The position numbers and the translations under genes are program-made. Positions 44,706-55,383 of a stretch of DNA of 64,000 bases are shown in pieces. The first letter of the stretch is position 1. Every line of letters starts with the position of its first letter. Source of the DNA: Terfezia claveryi (lineage: Eukaryota > Ascomycota > Pezizomycetes > Pezizales > Pezizaceae); the NCBI GenBank assembly GCA_015179025.1, contig WHUX01000051.1:186001-250000 (forward strand). The letters are read 5' to 3'. Below the pieces are notes generated by a model. The model saw only the letters and a program-made list of their open reading frames with translations, made no database searches and was not told the origin of the DNA.

Positions 44706-46540
44706 GAATTCAATTGCAGAGCGTGCACGGTGCCAACACCATGTGCCCACCCTCCGACGTTAAGTTCCTTCGGAACCGAGTACATCGGGACACTAGCAAG
44801 TCCCAAGGGGCCTTCGTGGCCATCGTGGCCACCTTCCCCACCTTCGTGATCACCAGTGTACACCCAGCAGAAAAGACCAACTGGCGGCTCTTCAACAAAC
44901 AGTGCAAGGCTGAACGCATGCATCCCGCCCACCGGAACTCAGTCTGCAAGAACTGCTTGCATTTCGGACACCCCACCAGTGTCTGCATGCACAACTCTAA
45001 AATCACCAATTGCGCCTACTGTGGAGGCCCCCACTTCTATGCTGACCATAAGTGTAGTGCCCCTGGGTGTACTGAGACTGCCCCCTGCCACCACACCGTG
45101 CTCAAATGCGGTTTGTGCAACACCTCTGGTGACCACCACACCTTCGATAAGTACTGCCCCATCTGGAAGGCTCGAAACCCCCCCCCTACCCCTACCCCTG
45201 CCGAACGTCCAACTGGCACAGCTCATACAACCATGGAAACTAGTGAATGAATAATTTACACCATAACCCCGACAATGCAAGACACCACCCTGTCTACGTT
45301 CTGCAATACAATCTGGCAAGTCACCCATAGCTTTCCAGGCTTCTCCAGGCACTTCTCCAGGCAACCTCCGAGCTAGGCAGCAACGTGCTCCTAGTCCAAG
45401 AACCACCACTTTCGCCATCAGGATCCCCGCCAGAGGTTCCCGACTTCCACTCCTTCCCCTCCCAGAAGACTAAATGCCGGGCAGTTACATATGTCAGAAA
45501 AAAGGCATTCCGGTCGATCGCAGTTATTTCCGAACCCCACCAAGACTACTGTGTAGTCTCAATCACCCTCCATAGCAAAGACCATCGGCCACCCACTCTT
45601 TCGATAACCAATGTGTACAATGCTCTTGTCTCTCGCAACTGGCGTGTTCGTGACACCCCTACGCCTACACACTCCCTCGACCCCTTGTTCCATGAGATCT
45701 TTGCACTATCCAACCTAGTGGCAGGAGATATGAACAAACACTACCCCAATTGGGACCCGACACGTGCAACATCCCAGTGGGCACAGAACCTCATGGACAT
45801 AGCGGAAGACGCTGAGTTCCGCCTAGCTAATGAACGAGGGACTCTCACCTCCTTCCCTTTAAGCGACAAGTTCAGAACCGCTGTCCTTAATCTCACTTTC
45901 TTCAACCCAGCCCTTCTCCACGTTCACAGCTGGCAAACTCACCCGAACCACAAGGCCTTAGACCATGTGCCGATTTCCTTCTCGCTCTCTCCCATCCACG
46001 GCTCTTCCCGCACATTCCGTGGTTTCAATTGGAAGAAGACTAACTGGACAGAAGTGTCCCGCATACTCCCCTCCCCGCCTGTGATAACAATCAGGTCCGA
46101 AACAGATTTCAATAACCTCTACCACACAGTTACCTTCTCTCGAAGAAATGCACACCAACCCGGACAGTCTCCAAATGGTCTCGATCATGGTGGAATGCCA
46201 ACCTCGCCGAAATGCACCGAATCAAGAGCCACCTCTTCCGCGAGTTCAGAGCTGGTCGCACACCAAAAGACACTTACCATGCAGCAAGGAATGCCTACCT
46301 ACGAGCAATCAAAAAGGCCACCACAGAGCACTGGAATAGGGTATGCGAAAACACTGACCCCGCATCCCTCTGGAACACCGTGCGCAAAGCTTTCCCCAAA
46401 CCCGCTGCCAGTATCGCCACAATCCATGGTACCACCACCTTTAAAGACAAAGCCTCAGTCCTCTGCAATCACCTATTCCTTCCCCCCCCAACACCCCCTC
46501 CATGGACATGTCTGGTTTCGGTGTCAAAATCTGTCAACGC
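44706..46540 (+). mobile_element. LINE (Tad-like) fragment: ORF1 C-terminus and ORF2 endonuclease, no RT
   Basis: About 1.8 kb of non-LTR retrotransposon. ORF1 (44714-45250) has a row of zinc knuckles: CKNCLHFGHPTSVC, CAYCGGPHFYADHKC and CGLCNTSGDHHTFDKYC. ORF2 begins at 45247 and contains an exonuclease-endonuclease-phosphatase domain (VLLVQEPP, LVAGDMNKHYPNWDP, then ALDHVPISF). It continues in other frames with the linker normally found before the RT (NANLAEMHRIKSHLFREFRA, AYLRAIKKATTEHW) to about 46480. A stop lies at 45328-45330. There is no RT and no poly-A tail, and the fragment is flanked on both sides by Copia sequence. Confidence 0.8.
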
Positions 46541-46577
46541 AGTTCCTCAAGGCCCCTCTCAGGGAAGATCTACTCGG

Positions 46578-46751
46578 TCATTTTTAACGGAACGGTATAA
46601 CCAGACTATACAAACTATGGTCAGAAGCATTCTTATTGACCTTGATCCTACAGACCCTCGCCTTTGGGCTGAAGCCTGCTCTGCAGCTGTATATATCCGG
46701 AACCGTTTACAGCTACCTCACAGTACAACACCCTTTGAGGCTGTACAATAG
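46578..46751 (+). pseudogene. Copia integrase C-terminal fragment
   Basis: SFLTERYNQTIQTMVRSILI then WAEACSAAVYIRNRLQLPHS and TPFEA is the end of a Copia integrase core. The piece is open in frame for 58 codons and then stops. The sequence to about 46980 is degenerate and may be further Copia text. Confidence 0.75.
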
Positions 46752-47453
46752 AGAGATTTTACCACCCTGTCAATTACCTACCTGGTAACTACAGCAACGC
46801 GACTAAATCCCGCCACATATAGGGTTCGTCAACAGGGATCTCGAGATATGTCGAACGCATTGCTATGTGCATGATAGACCAACATACTATCGTTTTGTTT
46901 ACTACTAGAAGCAACAAATGTCTTAGAATGGTAAAGTGCATTATCCCAGATCAATCAGATATATACACCCTAAGATTCATAATGTCGGCATCTCAATCCT
47001 CTACATTGGAATGGTCGCAAATACCTGAGAGGGTGCAGTCGGGCTTTGAGCGTCCCATCCAACAAGAGCACACGACCCAAGGTCCTCCCAAACAGGACGC
47101 AGAAGAGCAACCCAAACAGGAAGCAGAAAAGCAACAAAAGCAAGGCAAAAGAATCTATTAAACTCCAGAGCTAAAGCTGAAGCTTATCCGCTTATGTGTC
47201 AGCGAAAGCGAGCGATATCTGTCTGCAACTTCAGAGACTGAATTTTGACAATATTTGACCCATCTCTTCAAACAGAGTATAGGCTATCAAGGTGGAGGAG
47301 ATGTTAAAAGAAAGGTTACATCTATGGTTGTAGAATTGTCCCCTTTCCTCGGCCAATATCTTCTCCTTACTCACCTCCACTTCCTTAACCACCACACCAC
47401 CACACCACAACACCACCGCACCACCCCTCCTACCTCCCAAAACTTCCAAAAAA

Positions 47454-47870
47454 ATGGCAGCTATTTTTCCAGAACTATTTAATGTCCACACCCCTTCTGC
47501 TGATATCAATCAATTTCTTGATCAGCTTGCGCACAATCCTCACAACATATTTCGAATCCACCCCCATGTTATTGCGTACAAATCCAAAAACATGAAGAAC
47601 AATGCTGTCCAATTAGCAGTGGAGGCGGACCGAAGGGACTATGAGGCCTGTGACATTATGCAACAGGCCAAGCACAGCATGGTTTCTAGTGGCTCCTTAT
47701 TATGGCTCTCCGGAAATATCACTGGTATACAACAGGATGGAAATGACTGGCATTCATATGCCTTGATTTACTTCCAACGCAAGGTTTTTATCATAGACCC
47801 CGAATACCAACCACCTGAACCCGAAAGAGTACGAAGATTACTTGAAATCCGGCATTTAGACTTAGTGTGA
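47454..47870 (+). CDS. Intact 138-residue orphan ORF inside the Myb/SANT-like pseudogene
   Basis: The ORF has a strong start context (CCAAAAAAATGGCAG) preceded by a C/A-rich leader (47380-47450) that looks like a normal fungal 5' UTR. It has no internal stop, although the surrounding gene has several. The protein shows LLWLSGNITGI, then DWHSYALIYFQRKVFIIDPE, a strand-turn-strand pattern slightly reminiscent of Ulp1/C48-type cysteine peptidase regions (His followed by a buried strand and DP), but I cannot assign a family. No signal peptide or membrane segment. The stop codon coincides with the point where the host gene resumes. Confidence 0.45.
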   Translation: MAAIFPELFNVHTPSADINQFLDQLAHNPHNIFRIHPHVIAYKSKNMKNNAVQLAVEADRRDYEACDIMQQAKHSMVSSGSLLWLSGNITGIQQDGNDWHSYALIYFQRKVFIIDPEYQPPEPERVRRLLEIRHLDLV

Positions 47871-48309
47871 TTGAAGCTAGAAAAAAACTGTCTGGAGTAG
47901 CAGAAGCCGCTGCTACAGACTTGGACCAAGTAATTGATATGTGGATGGAAATGATCGAACGTCGACGAGACCAGCAATCAACAGATACAGAAATTAAAGA
48001 AGAGATCAAAGCAGAGAAGACAGCCGCTGAAGTTTTTAGAGATAATCTCACCAAATCTTTGGAAAAAAGAGGGACTTCCAAGCAGTAGTAGATGCTTGTG
48101 AAACAGTGGATCTTACAGGAGGAGATGTGGTTAGGAAACGACGTCAAATCCGTGAGAATTTACACAAGAGCCGTGAAGATCTTGAAGGTCATGATGATAT
48201 GAAGGAAAATATTTAAATATTGACCGATGTATTCATTAAATATATGAATACATCGATGGAAGCTCGAGCATTGCAGGTCGTTAATGGACCTGCTAATGCA
48301 CCGTTAATC

Positions 48310-48460
48310 CACTTGGCAACCCACCCGCCAATCTACCCACCAATCCACCCAGCAATCCACCCAGCAATCCCATCCACCCAGCAATCCACCTGCCAATTCA
48401 CACGCCAATCTACCCAGCAATCCACCTGCCAATTCACCCGCCAATCTACCCAGCAATCCT
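48310..48460. repeat. 12-bp-scale minisatellite (CAATCCACCCAG-type)
   Basis: Irregular units of CAATC(C/T)ACC(C/T)(A/G)(C/G) fill about 150 bp inside the C-terminal part of the Myb/SANT-like pseudogene. Confidence 0.8.
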
Positions 48461-48551
48461 GCTCGAATGGATGTACGCATGGCTCGCATAGAGGCTCTGT
48501 TAACAGCTGTGCTTAACACCTCAGGTAGGTCTCTAATGTAGGGGGAGCACT

Positions 48552-48703
48552 TTGATTGCCAAATTGATTACTGATTTGATTGCCAAATTGATTACTGATT
48601 TGATTGCCAAATTGATTACTGATTTGATTGCCAAATTGATTACTGATTTGATTGCCAAATTGATTACTGATTTGATTGCCAAATTGATTACTGATTTGAT
48701 TGC
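48552..48703. repeat. 24-bp tandem repeat, 6.3 copies
   Basis: Six exact or nearly exact units of TTGATTGCCAAATTGATTACTGAT plus a partial unit. It lies about 30 bp left of the pogo-like element. Both strands stay open through the array (GNQISNQF on the minus strand). Confidence 0.95.
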
Positions 48704-48731
48704 GTCCTCGTAGGCATGTCTGACGGTTGTA

Positions 48732-50634
48732 CCGGGAAAACTGGTGAATAAGTCCCCTTGACGGTTTTTGAAACATCTGCAAGCCAAATGCAAGTGGGCA
48801 AGATCACAACATGACAACACGGTCAACACATAGGAGGAAAAAAAAAAATGTAGGTACGCGTTATCGAGATTGTAGGATTAATGTTCAATATTCTCCAATA
48901 CCTAATAATGTCAACAATTGTAACTCAGGTACTAAGTCCACCCGACCAGGGCCTAAGGCAAAATCTACTGCTCTACAGCCTCGGAGTGTCAATTCGCTGA
49001 ACCGGAAGATACGGAGCAGCAGAAGAAAGTCATATACAAGAGAGTTTAAACTCAAGGCATGAAGCATGCTCCAAAAGTCCCGTATAGATCCGAAAACAAG
49101 AGCAAAGGTACCGGCAAGTATAGGATGTAAGTGACAAATGGACTCTAGTTAGTACAGGCATTGGCTGATATAATTGGAAGGGGTGTCTCGAGAGCTTAAG
49201 ATTGCAAAGAAAATGCTGCAGCGCTGGAAGAGAAGTACGAAGCTAAAATAGTAGCAGCACGGAAGGGATCAAGGCAACTAGAAAGGCCGCCTAAAGGTGT
49301 TTGGCATGGAATGGAGGCAGTGCTACATAGTACTCGCTTTATAGCTATTCGGAAGCAAGGGAAGCCTGCACGACAGCGTTGGTTTATACGAGAAGGAAGG
49401 AAAATATTTGAAGAGCGAAAGGAAGCTGAAGTGGATGCTGCAAATAAGAAGCATTATCCATGTACGTTCTCTAATGGGTGGTTTGAAAGGTTCTGTGAGC
49501 GATGGAGCATTTCATGGCGGGTAAAAACTAAAGTTGGACAAGATGCTCCGGAAGATAAGGCAAAGGCAATACAAACCTTTCTACAAGAAATACGGCGAAA
49601 ATCTCAACCACCAGCAGGATCCCAACGACAGAATCGGTTCCTGCCTCAATATATCTATAACATGGACCAGACACCATTACCTTTTGAGTTCCTACAAAAT
49701 CGTACATTTGATACTAAAGGCACAACTACTGTCTTCACTCACACTGATTATACCTCTGTGACAAAATGACAAGCAACTCTCATGATCACTGCCTGTGCTG
49801 ATGGGGAACTCTAATGTAAGCCAATCTTGGTGTTCCATGGTAGTTTTACTGTTGAGCAGCAGCCTCGAAAAGAAGAACGAAAAAAAATACCATTCTCGTG
49901 TTAGGGTTCTCTTCAATCCTACAGCGTATAGTAACGAAGAGATTACTATGAAATGGATTCAGGATGATATTTATGGAACTACATCTTCTACATTAGAGCT
50001 ACCACAACCTGAACGCTTAGTAGTATTGGATGTTTTTAGTGGTCAAAAAACTAAGAATGCTCTAAATGCTATGAAAGAGTGACATATCATTCCGGTATAT
50101 ATTCCTGATGGCTGTACAGGATATGTTTAGCCTATGGATACAATTCTTAACAAGCTAATTAAGGATAAGATTGCGGATATTTTAGAGGAAAAGTTGGAAG
50201 CAGTTGGGGAATCAGATGAGAGTGTTGGTCGTCGTCGCATTCTCATAACTGAAGCGGTTGGACAAGCATGGCTTTGGTTACATATAGAGAAAAAAGAGAG
50301 TTTTATTGAGTCTTTTAAACAGGCAGGTATTTCTATATCTCCTGATGGGACTGAAGATATAAAGCTTTATGTGCGTGGCCTACCAGATATTACGGTAGGG
50401 TCATGGCAGATAGATGGTACGTTGGATTCTGATGAGGTAGGGTCATGGCAGATAGATGGTATGTTGGATTCTGATGAAGAGCTTGAGTATCTAGGAGACT
50501 ACAGACAGCACAGAGAGTGTTCATGTAGAGCCCCCTCTCCAAGCAATAGATTTAGATAGAATTAGTATTAGTGCGCTCTGTAATTAAAAATATCTCTAAA
50601 ACCGACAAGGGGACTTATTCACCAGTTTTCCTGG
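48732..50634 (+). mobile_element. Near full-length pogo-like DNA transposon (Tc1/mariner superfamily)
   Basis: The 1.9-kb element is flanked by TA at 48730-48731 and 50635-50636. Its inverted ends start CCGGGAAAACTGG / CCAGGAAAACTGG and are about 45 bp. It contains one decayed transposase gene. The deleted copy at 5458-6077 shares both ends and the neighbouring ~430 and ~185 bp. It inserted just right of a 24-bp repeat array, between a Myb/SANT-like pseudogene and a Harbinger-type transposase pseudogene. Confidence 0.9.
48811..50560 (+). pseudogene. pogo-like transposase with CENP-B-type DNA-binding and DDE domain, broken
   Basis: N-terminal frame 48811-49062 ends in RRKSYTREFKLKA, the start of a CENP-B/pogo helix-turn-helix. 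Frame 49311-49769 carries the second HTH (RQRWFIREGRKIFEERKEAE, FSNGWFERFCERW) and the DDE start YNMDQTPLPFEFL. Frames at 49795-50082 and 50134-50559 hold the rest of the catalytic region (ERLVVLDVFSGQKT) and an acidic C-terminus. A 42-bp direct duplication at 50395-50478 repeats GSWQIDG(T/M)LDSDE. At least four stops or frame changes separate the blocks, so no active enzyme is encoded. Confidence 0.85.
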
Positions 50635-50793
50635 TAGGGAAGGACCGGAATGAGATAGTTTTTGAGAGCCACTGGAGATTGGTCGGTTTTTTGGTTGCGC
50701 TTCCATTCTGTATAGCTAAACTGGTTCAATACATTTCCAAATCCCCACTCTACCACAATTCGGTAGCTTTACATCTTAACATTCAGTGCTTGC

Positions 50794-51613
50794 TCATGTG
50801 ATGTTACTTAATGCATGAGTTGATGTTGCTCGATATGGCCCCATTATTCCATAAGAGGGTGCATATGCAGGGTCCCCATAAAGATATAAAATATCTTCAG
50901 ATTCCGCAAAGGTTTGACGTAGAATACTCTCAATCCCAGACTCTTTCCATAGCTTCAAATCTCCTTTTTGGACCAACTCCGGTCCATACAAGCTACTAAT
51001 TAGCCCGTCAGGAGTCTCAATACTTTGGAATTTGCTCCCATGGTATCCCTTATGCCCAGAGTAATAGCTCTTTTGCCCCTCCATAGGCCTTGCAATACCA
51101 CGCACATTCTATTAATGAAACATGAAACCAGTAACTCCGGCAGTCTGCTCTATAGCTTTGGAATATTTGCTGGCTGCTTATCCCAGTAAAGCTTCTCATA
51201 GTACCGCTTATAGAGGTAGGTTACAAGATCGTTGACAATAGAAGAGATATAGTGATATAGCTTCGTGATACTCCAGATACTTGCATCATGTCAACCAGGC
51301 AAGATGGGCTGACCAATCGATATAGTAACATGCTCTGGGACTCGTGCATACTTGTGATCTCGCTCTGAATCAACCCATACTTCTGCCAACTTGAATTCTT
51401 CAATATAAGGCTTTGAATTTCTGCCCTGGAGAATTGCAAGTATACTAGACATTCACTGTCCCCCCAACCAGCTTCACCAAGCGACCAATTCTGCTGTTCG
51501 TAGGCAACTGGCACTCGATATCGTAGTGGCTCTCTGCTTACGGCACCCTCCGGTCCCTCCTTAGGCTCTGCTGCATCTATAGAATGCAGCAACAGCACTA
51601 CCCCCCAGCCCAA
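50794..51613 (-). pseudogene. Harbinger/IS5-type DDE transposase remnant
   Basis: The C-terminal half (50794-51105) reads GHKGYHGSKFQSIETPDGLI then LYGDPAYAPSYGIMGPYR, characteristic of DDE_Tnp_4 nucleases of the PIF/Harbinger type. The N-terminal part (51221-51613) shows YLQFSRAEIQSLI and LLYRLVSPSCLVDMM. Stops and a frame change lie between. The gene points toward the pogo-like insertion. Confidence 0.75.
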
Positions 51614-51769
51614 GCAGAACTACCAGCTCATCTTCGAATTCCATGACATTGGTTGTCATGATGACTAAAATGTTATTCTGTATACTGCACTTTTCTTAGC
51701 TTATATCGCTTACTGTAAGGTGGTAAAATCCCTCTAATAAATTACCTTCGATTGGGCATCTGAAATCCT

Positions 51770-52770
51770 TTGGAAGCCACTGCTACATTCATATTTACTG
51801 AAGAACGGAGACTGCCAGGTAGCAAGTTTAAACCACGGGCAGATATTCGTCGGCTATCAGAAAGACCTTCTAATTATAAGGTCCAGCTTGCAAACAAGCA
51901 CATGTTTAGTGTAAAGGAGTCTAATTGCACATTTACCGAGCCTACCAAACATACCGAGCCTACCAAACCTACTTAGCTACCAAACATACCGAATCCACTG
52001 AAAACAGGCACATCTTTACTATAAAGGCGTCTAATTTCACATTTACCCAGCCTACCCAACATACCAAATCTACTGAACCTTCAAACCTACCAAGCTTACC
52101 AAATCTACCGAACTCACTAAATCCGCTGAATCTGCCAATTCACCATATATATTTGCTTGCAACTGCAATGAGACTGAACCTAAGACGTTCAAGCAAGCAA
52201 CAGAATGCGCCGATTCTTCTAGATGTATAAAGCCATGCAAGAAAATCTTGAAGTGCTAGCTGACCTGTCGGTTTGGACGGCTGAACCTCTACTTGCACCC
52301 TAGCATAATATCGTTGGCTGCAAGTGAGTTACAAAGTCAAGAGAGATTCTTCAGGCAATATCTGCCGATTTAAGGCACATTGGTAGCTCAGGGTTGTTTC
52401 AAAAAAGCCTGGAATGATAATCTTTCCACTAAGTCCGATATGTCATTCACTGAAGTAAGATATCGAATGTTAGGCCTCGCTTCTAACAACCCTTGAATAC
52501 TCTCACTCTCAAGGTGATACAGCTCTAGCTACGAGCAATAAAAAGCACAAGTTTAGTAAGGAACACAAAGAGTCCATTAAAACTTGCAGCTACTACCAAA
52601 AGTATGGAGGAAACTCCGTTGCTCATACCTGGTAGGAATGCCGGAAGCTCAAGCACCACCAGAAGCAAAAGCAGGACAAAGTTGAGAAGAACGCTCAGTC
52701 CTCTAACCAGAAGCAGGCCTCTAATCAAGGCCTCGTTGCTGCTGCTTTTGAGATTGGTTTGTAGTTCCTA
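51770..52770 (+). pseudogene. Copia-type gag and RT scraps
   Basis: Near 52330 a short RT start (YKVKRDSSGNI..FKAHW) is seen. At about 52500-52760 a gag tail with a damaged zinc knuckle (CSYYQKYGG...AHTW, EC) and a Lys/Gln-rich stretch follows. At 51925-52130 there are imperfect repeats of CATACCGAGCCTACCAAA. No complete frame remains. Confidence 0.5.
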
Positions 52771-54382
52771 ATACTTTAGAATACCTAGATTTAACAATAA
52801 AACACAAACAAATCGACATAAGGTTCAATGTCCTTAGATGCTTACTTCATGGCATGAGACTAAGAGTATTGTACTTGAAATGAAGTCAGTCTACTATTAT
52901 TAAGCAGAAATAGGAAAAAGATCTAATTATTAATGGCATAGTTATGCACTGGTGCAAAAAGTTTCCTTTTAAGAGATCACGAATTTTAACCCAAAAGCTT
53001 CTTCATTCCCATATCGTGCTCTCCTTGGTGTAGAATACAAAGGCGGATAAGTTATGTAGCCTTTTTCTTCTTCTGCAAGTCTTACTCTACTACTCGGGGT
53101 TTGTGCACTGCTCGAGGTTGGTGTTTCTGTTGCTTGAGGTAGCGCTCAAAGTAGGACGTTGCATTTGCATTTGATTTATGCTATGAGATAGCTCGCATTC
53201 TGGAGTTTGATCCTGAGGAGCCATATTGGAGGTTTGGATGTGTTCTGATAATTATTCAAATAGGTAGGGAGTGAGTGCAAGAAGGCATACAGCATCCGAC
53301 GGTACAACCGGTCAGACGGTAGGTACAACTGGTCAGCTAACCTGACAAAGTTAACCTGGCTATACACGGTCAAGCGCTAAACGCCCAATCCTATTTACTC
53401 GCCGTGCACTGACTTTTCCGAATTTTTGATATTTGACTACCAACCCACGCCGACCTTGGCCCCCCTAGGTTAGCTGACCGATTGTCCAGTCACATAACCA
53501 TAGTGTGCTGCAATTTTTTTATTTACTAACAAATGGTTGCTACCGGTACCCCGGAAGTTGTCGAGTTGCCATGGTAACCTAACAAGAAAGTTAACAAGAA
53601 CCTAAGTTGCGAAATAATCCCTCGTTGCTGAACAAAGTTTGCTAACAATCCTTGGGTTGTCACGAGAATCTGATAAAGATAAATAGATAAAAGAAACCAG
53701 GGAAAAAAAAAAAAAAAAAGGCTTATCTGATTCCTTATCCAATCTGTTAAAACAACACTCTTGTGCCTACGGTACTTACTAGCATCTCGTGACACCAGCG
53801 GCTCTCGGGCTTTTCTACACTTGTATGCTTATACAGGGTATATGTTCCGGCGACAGAGGACTTTTCATTATTACATGACCGGTCCTAGTCCCGCGAGCAC
53901 CACCTCTCGTAGGACCGGTAATCGCTACAACCACATAAAGTGGCTACCGTAGACCAGTCCAGTGAAGCTAGCAGAGTCAATGTGAGTCCGGAAACTAAGA
54001 ATTCGGGTGGGCATAATTTGGGGGTGTGGATGAAAGGTAGGTATTAAAAAAAAAATGAGAAAATAGAGCGACAAGCAAAAGAAGACCAGTGCAGACGAGG
54101 TTTCCTACACACGGCACATTTCCTACAACACTGCACCAGAATATAAATTTCCAAAGCCTCAATATATATTGTACACTGCTCCAAACACCAAACAGCAGTA
54201 TTCTCAAACCATAACGCCCATCTCCTTGCCAAAACTATCCACTTCTTCCGCCCATTCGCCACCAAAACTTCCTTCTACTACTACTACATATCTTCCCATC
54301 TATCTCATCACCAAGAAGTACCCAATTCCGCAGCTCCCCCCCTAAGAAACCCCCCATACCCTTCCTCCCCCCCCCGTCTACC
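52771..54382. other. Non-coding repeat-derived stretch
   Basis: No gene is seen. 53516-53539 repeats the 24-mer at 42019-42042, and the next ~30 bp are also similar. An inverted pair around ACCGGTCCTA / TAGGACCGGT lies at 53878-53922. A poly-A tract lies at 53704-53720. Confidence 0.4.
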
Positions 54383-55383
54383 TCAATTCACATCCCCGAC
54401 CTCCACCATCTCCCCACCCTCAACCTTAACCTCCTTATCCCTCAACTGCCTCATCAGCTTCATGAATTTACTCTCCTTGAACTTTTGGCTCTGTTCTGAG
54501 GCCAACGATTCCAGCAATTGTCCCGCTGTGCGACTAAGTTCATCGGGATCTACTTGATCTTTTCCCTTCCCCTTTTCTTCAGATACACTGTCGGTGGTAG
54601 GGGCTGGAGTAGTTGGGGATATAGAGTCTAGGACGTCATGTTGCGAGGACTCGAGCTGCCAGCGTTGGGCTTCATCGAACGCGAGGGCGAAGGCAGCATT
54701 GGAGGCTTCTTGTTGAGCTTTGGACTCGAAGGGGGGGAGATGTTCACTGGTTCGGGAGTCGCGGAGGTGCTGGTGTGGATAGAAGGTATCTTGGGTGTCG
54801 CGGAGGTAATTGGGAGAGTCATAGGCGGAGGGGGAATGCGTCCGGAGGACGGGTTGTGGTTGCTGCTGTTGATATTGTTGCAGAAAATTCCGATATGGTT
54901 GCAGAAAGTGCGGATGTTGTTGATGCTGCTGTTGGTACTGTAGGACCTGTTGCTGGAGGGTAGGGGTGTATGCTGACTTCGGCTGAGAGAGGGTTGACAA
55001 GAACTCAGTATGCCATGATGAAGCTGCTGCCGGTGCTGGTGAAGCCCGTGTGCCCTGGGGTATGTTAAGTTGGAATGGTGGTTGGCCGATTCTTAGTTGC
55101 TGAAATTCGGCAGCCCAGGAGGGTGCGTGGAGCGGGTCTGTGGGGCTGTTGGAAAATGAGTCGAATTCATCATTGAGGCTGGAGGCGAGGGATGAGCGGA
55201 AACCCTGGATGAAAGATGTTAGCTTTGAACAAAGGCTGAAGGCATGTCGAGGTTACTTGCCTGTGGTATAGAAGGGCCTGCCTGGGCATGTATCCGATCT
55301 TGTTGGAGAGTGCGGTCGGAGGTTGTGTGTTTCTGGAGAGACGAAAGGGCGCTGCTGGGGCTGCAGAGAGAAGCTCCGGACAT
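54383..55383 (-). CDS. PEX20: Peroxin 20, co-receptor for PTS2 protein import
   Basis: Exons 55261-55383 and 54383-55204 with a 56-bp intron (55205-55260) whose 5' end is GC (CAG|GCAAGT) and which has a GCTAACATC branch site; 314 residues. The N-terminus MSGASLCSPSSAL carries the conserved Cys (residue 7) used for export and ubiquitination, followed by KHTTSDRTLQQDR. Two WxxxF motifs (SWAAEF, SWHTEF) fit binding to the peroxisomal docking complex. The C-terminus (ELSRTAGQLLESL, then KFMKLMRQLRDKEVKVEGGE) is the Pex7-binding region typical of Pex20/Pex18/Pex21. With Pex7 it brings PTS2 cargo such as thiolase into peroxisomes. The middle is Gln-rich. Confidence 0.9.

Larger units (their letters stand above)
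46982..48530 (+). pseudogene. Myb/SANT-like DNA-binding protein, decayed and split by an insertion
   Basis: Pieces in order: a Gln/Glu/Lys-rich N-terminus (46982-47158); TPELKLKLIRLCVSESERYL and QYLTHLFKQSIGYQ, typical of fungal Myb/SANT-like trihelix domains; then, after a gap at about 47328-47870, IEARKKLSGVAEAAATDLDQ and a Glu/Lys/Arg-rich coiled region. A frame change near 48062 leads to DFQAVVDACETVDLTGGDVV, then a Asn/Pro-rich minisatellite, and a final coiled coil (ARMDVRMARIEALLTAVLNT) ending near 48540. Stops lie at 47159 and 47245. Such proteins often accompany Harbinger transposases. Confidence 0.55.
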
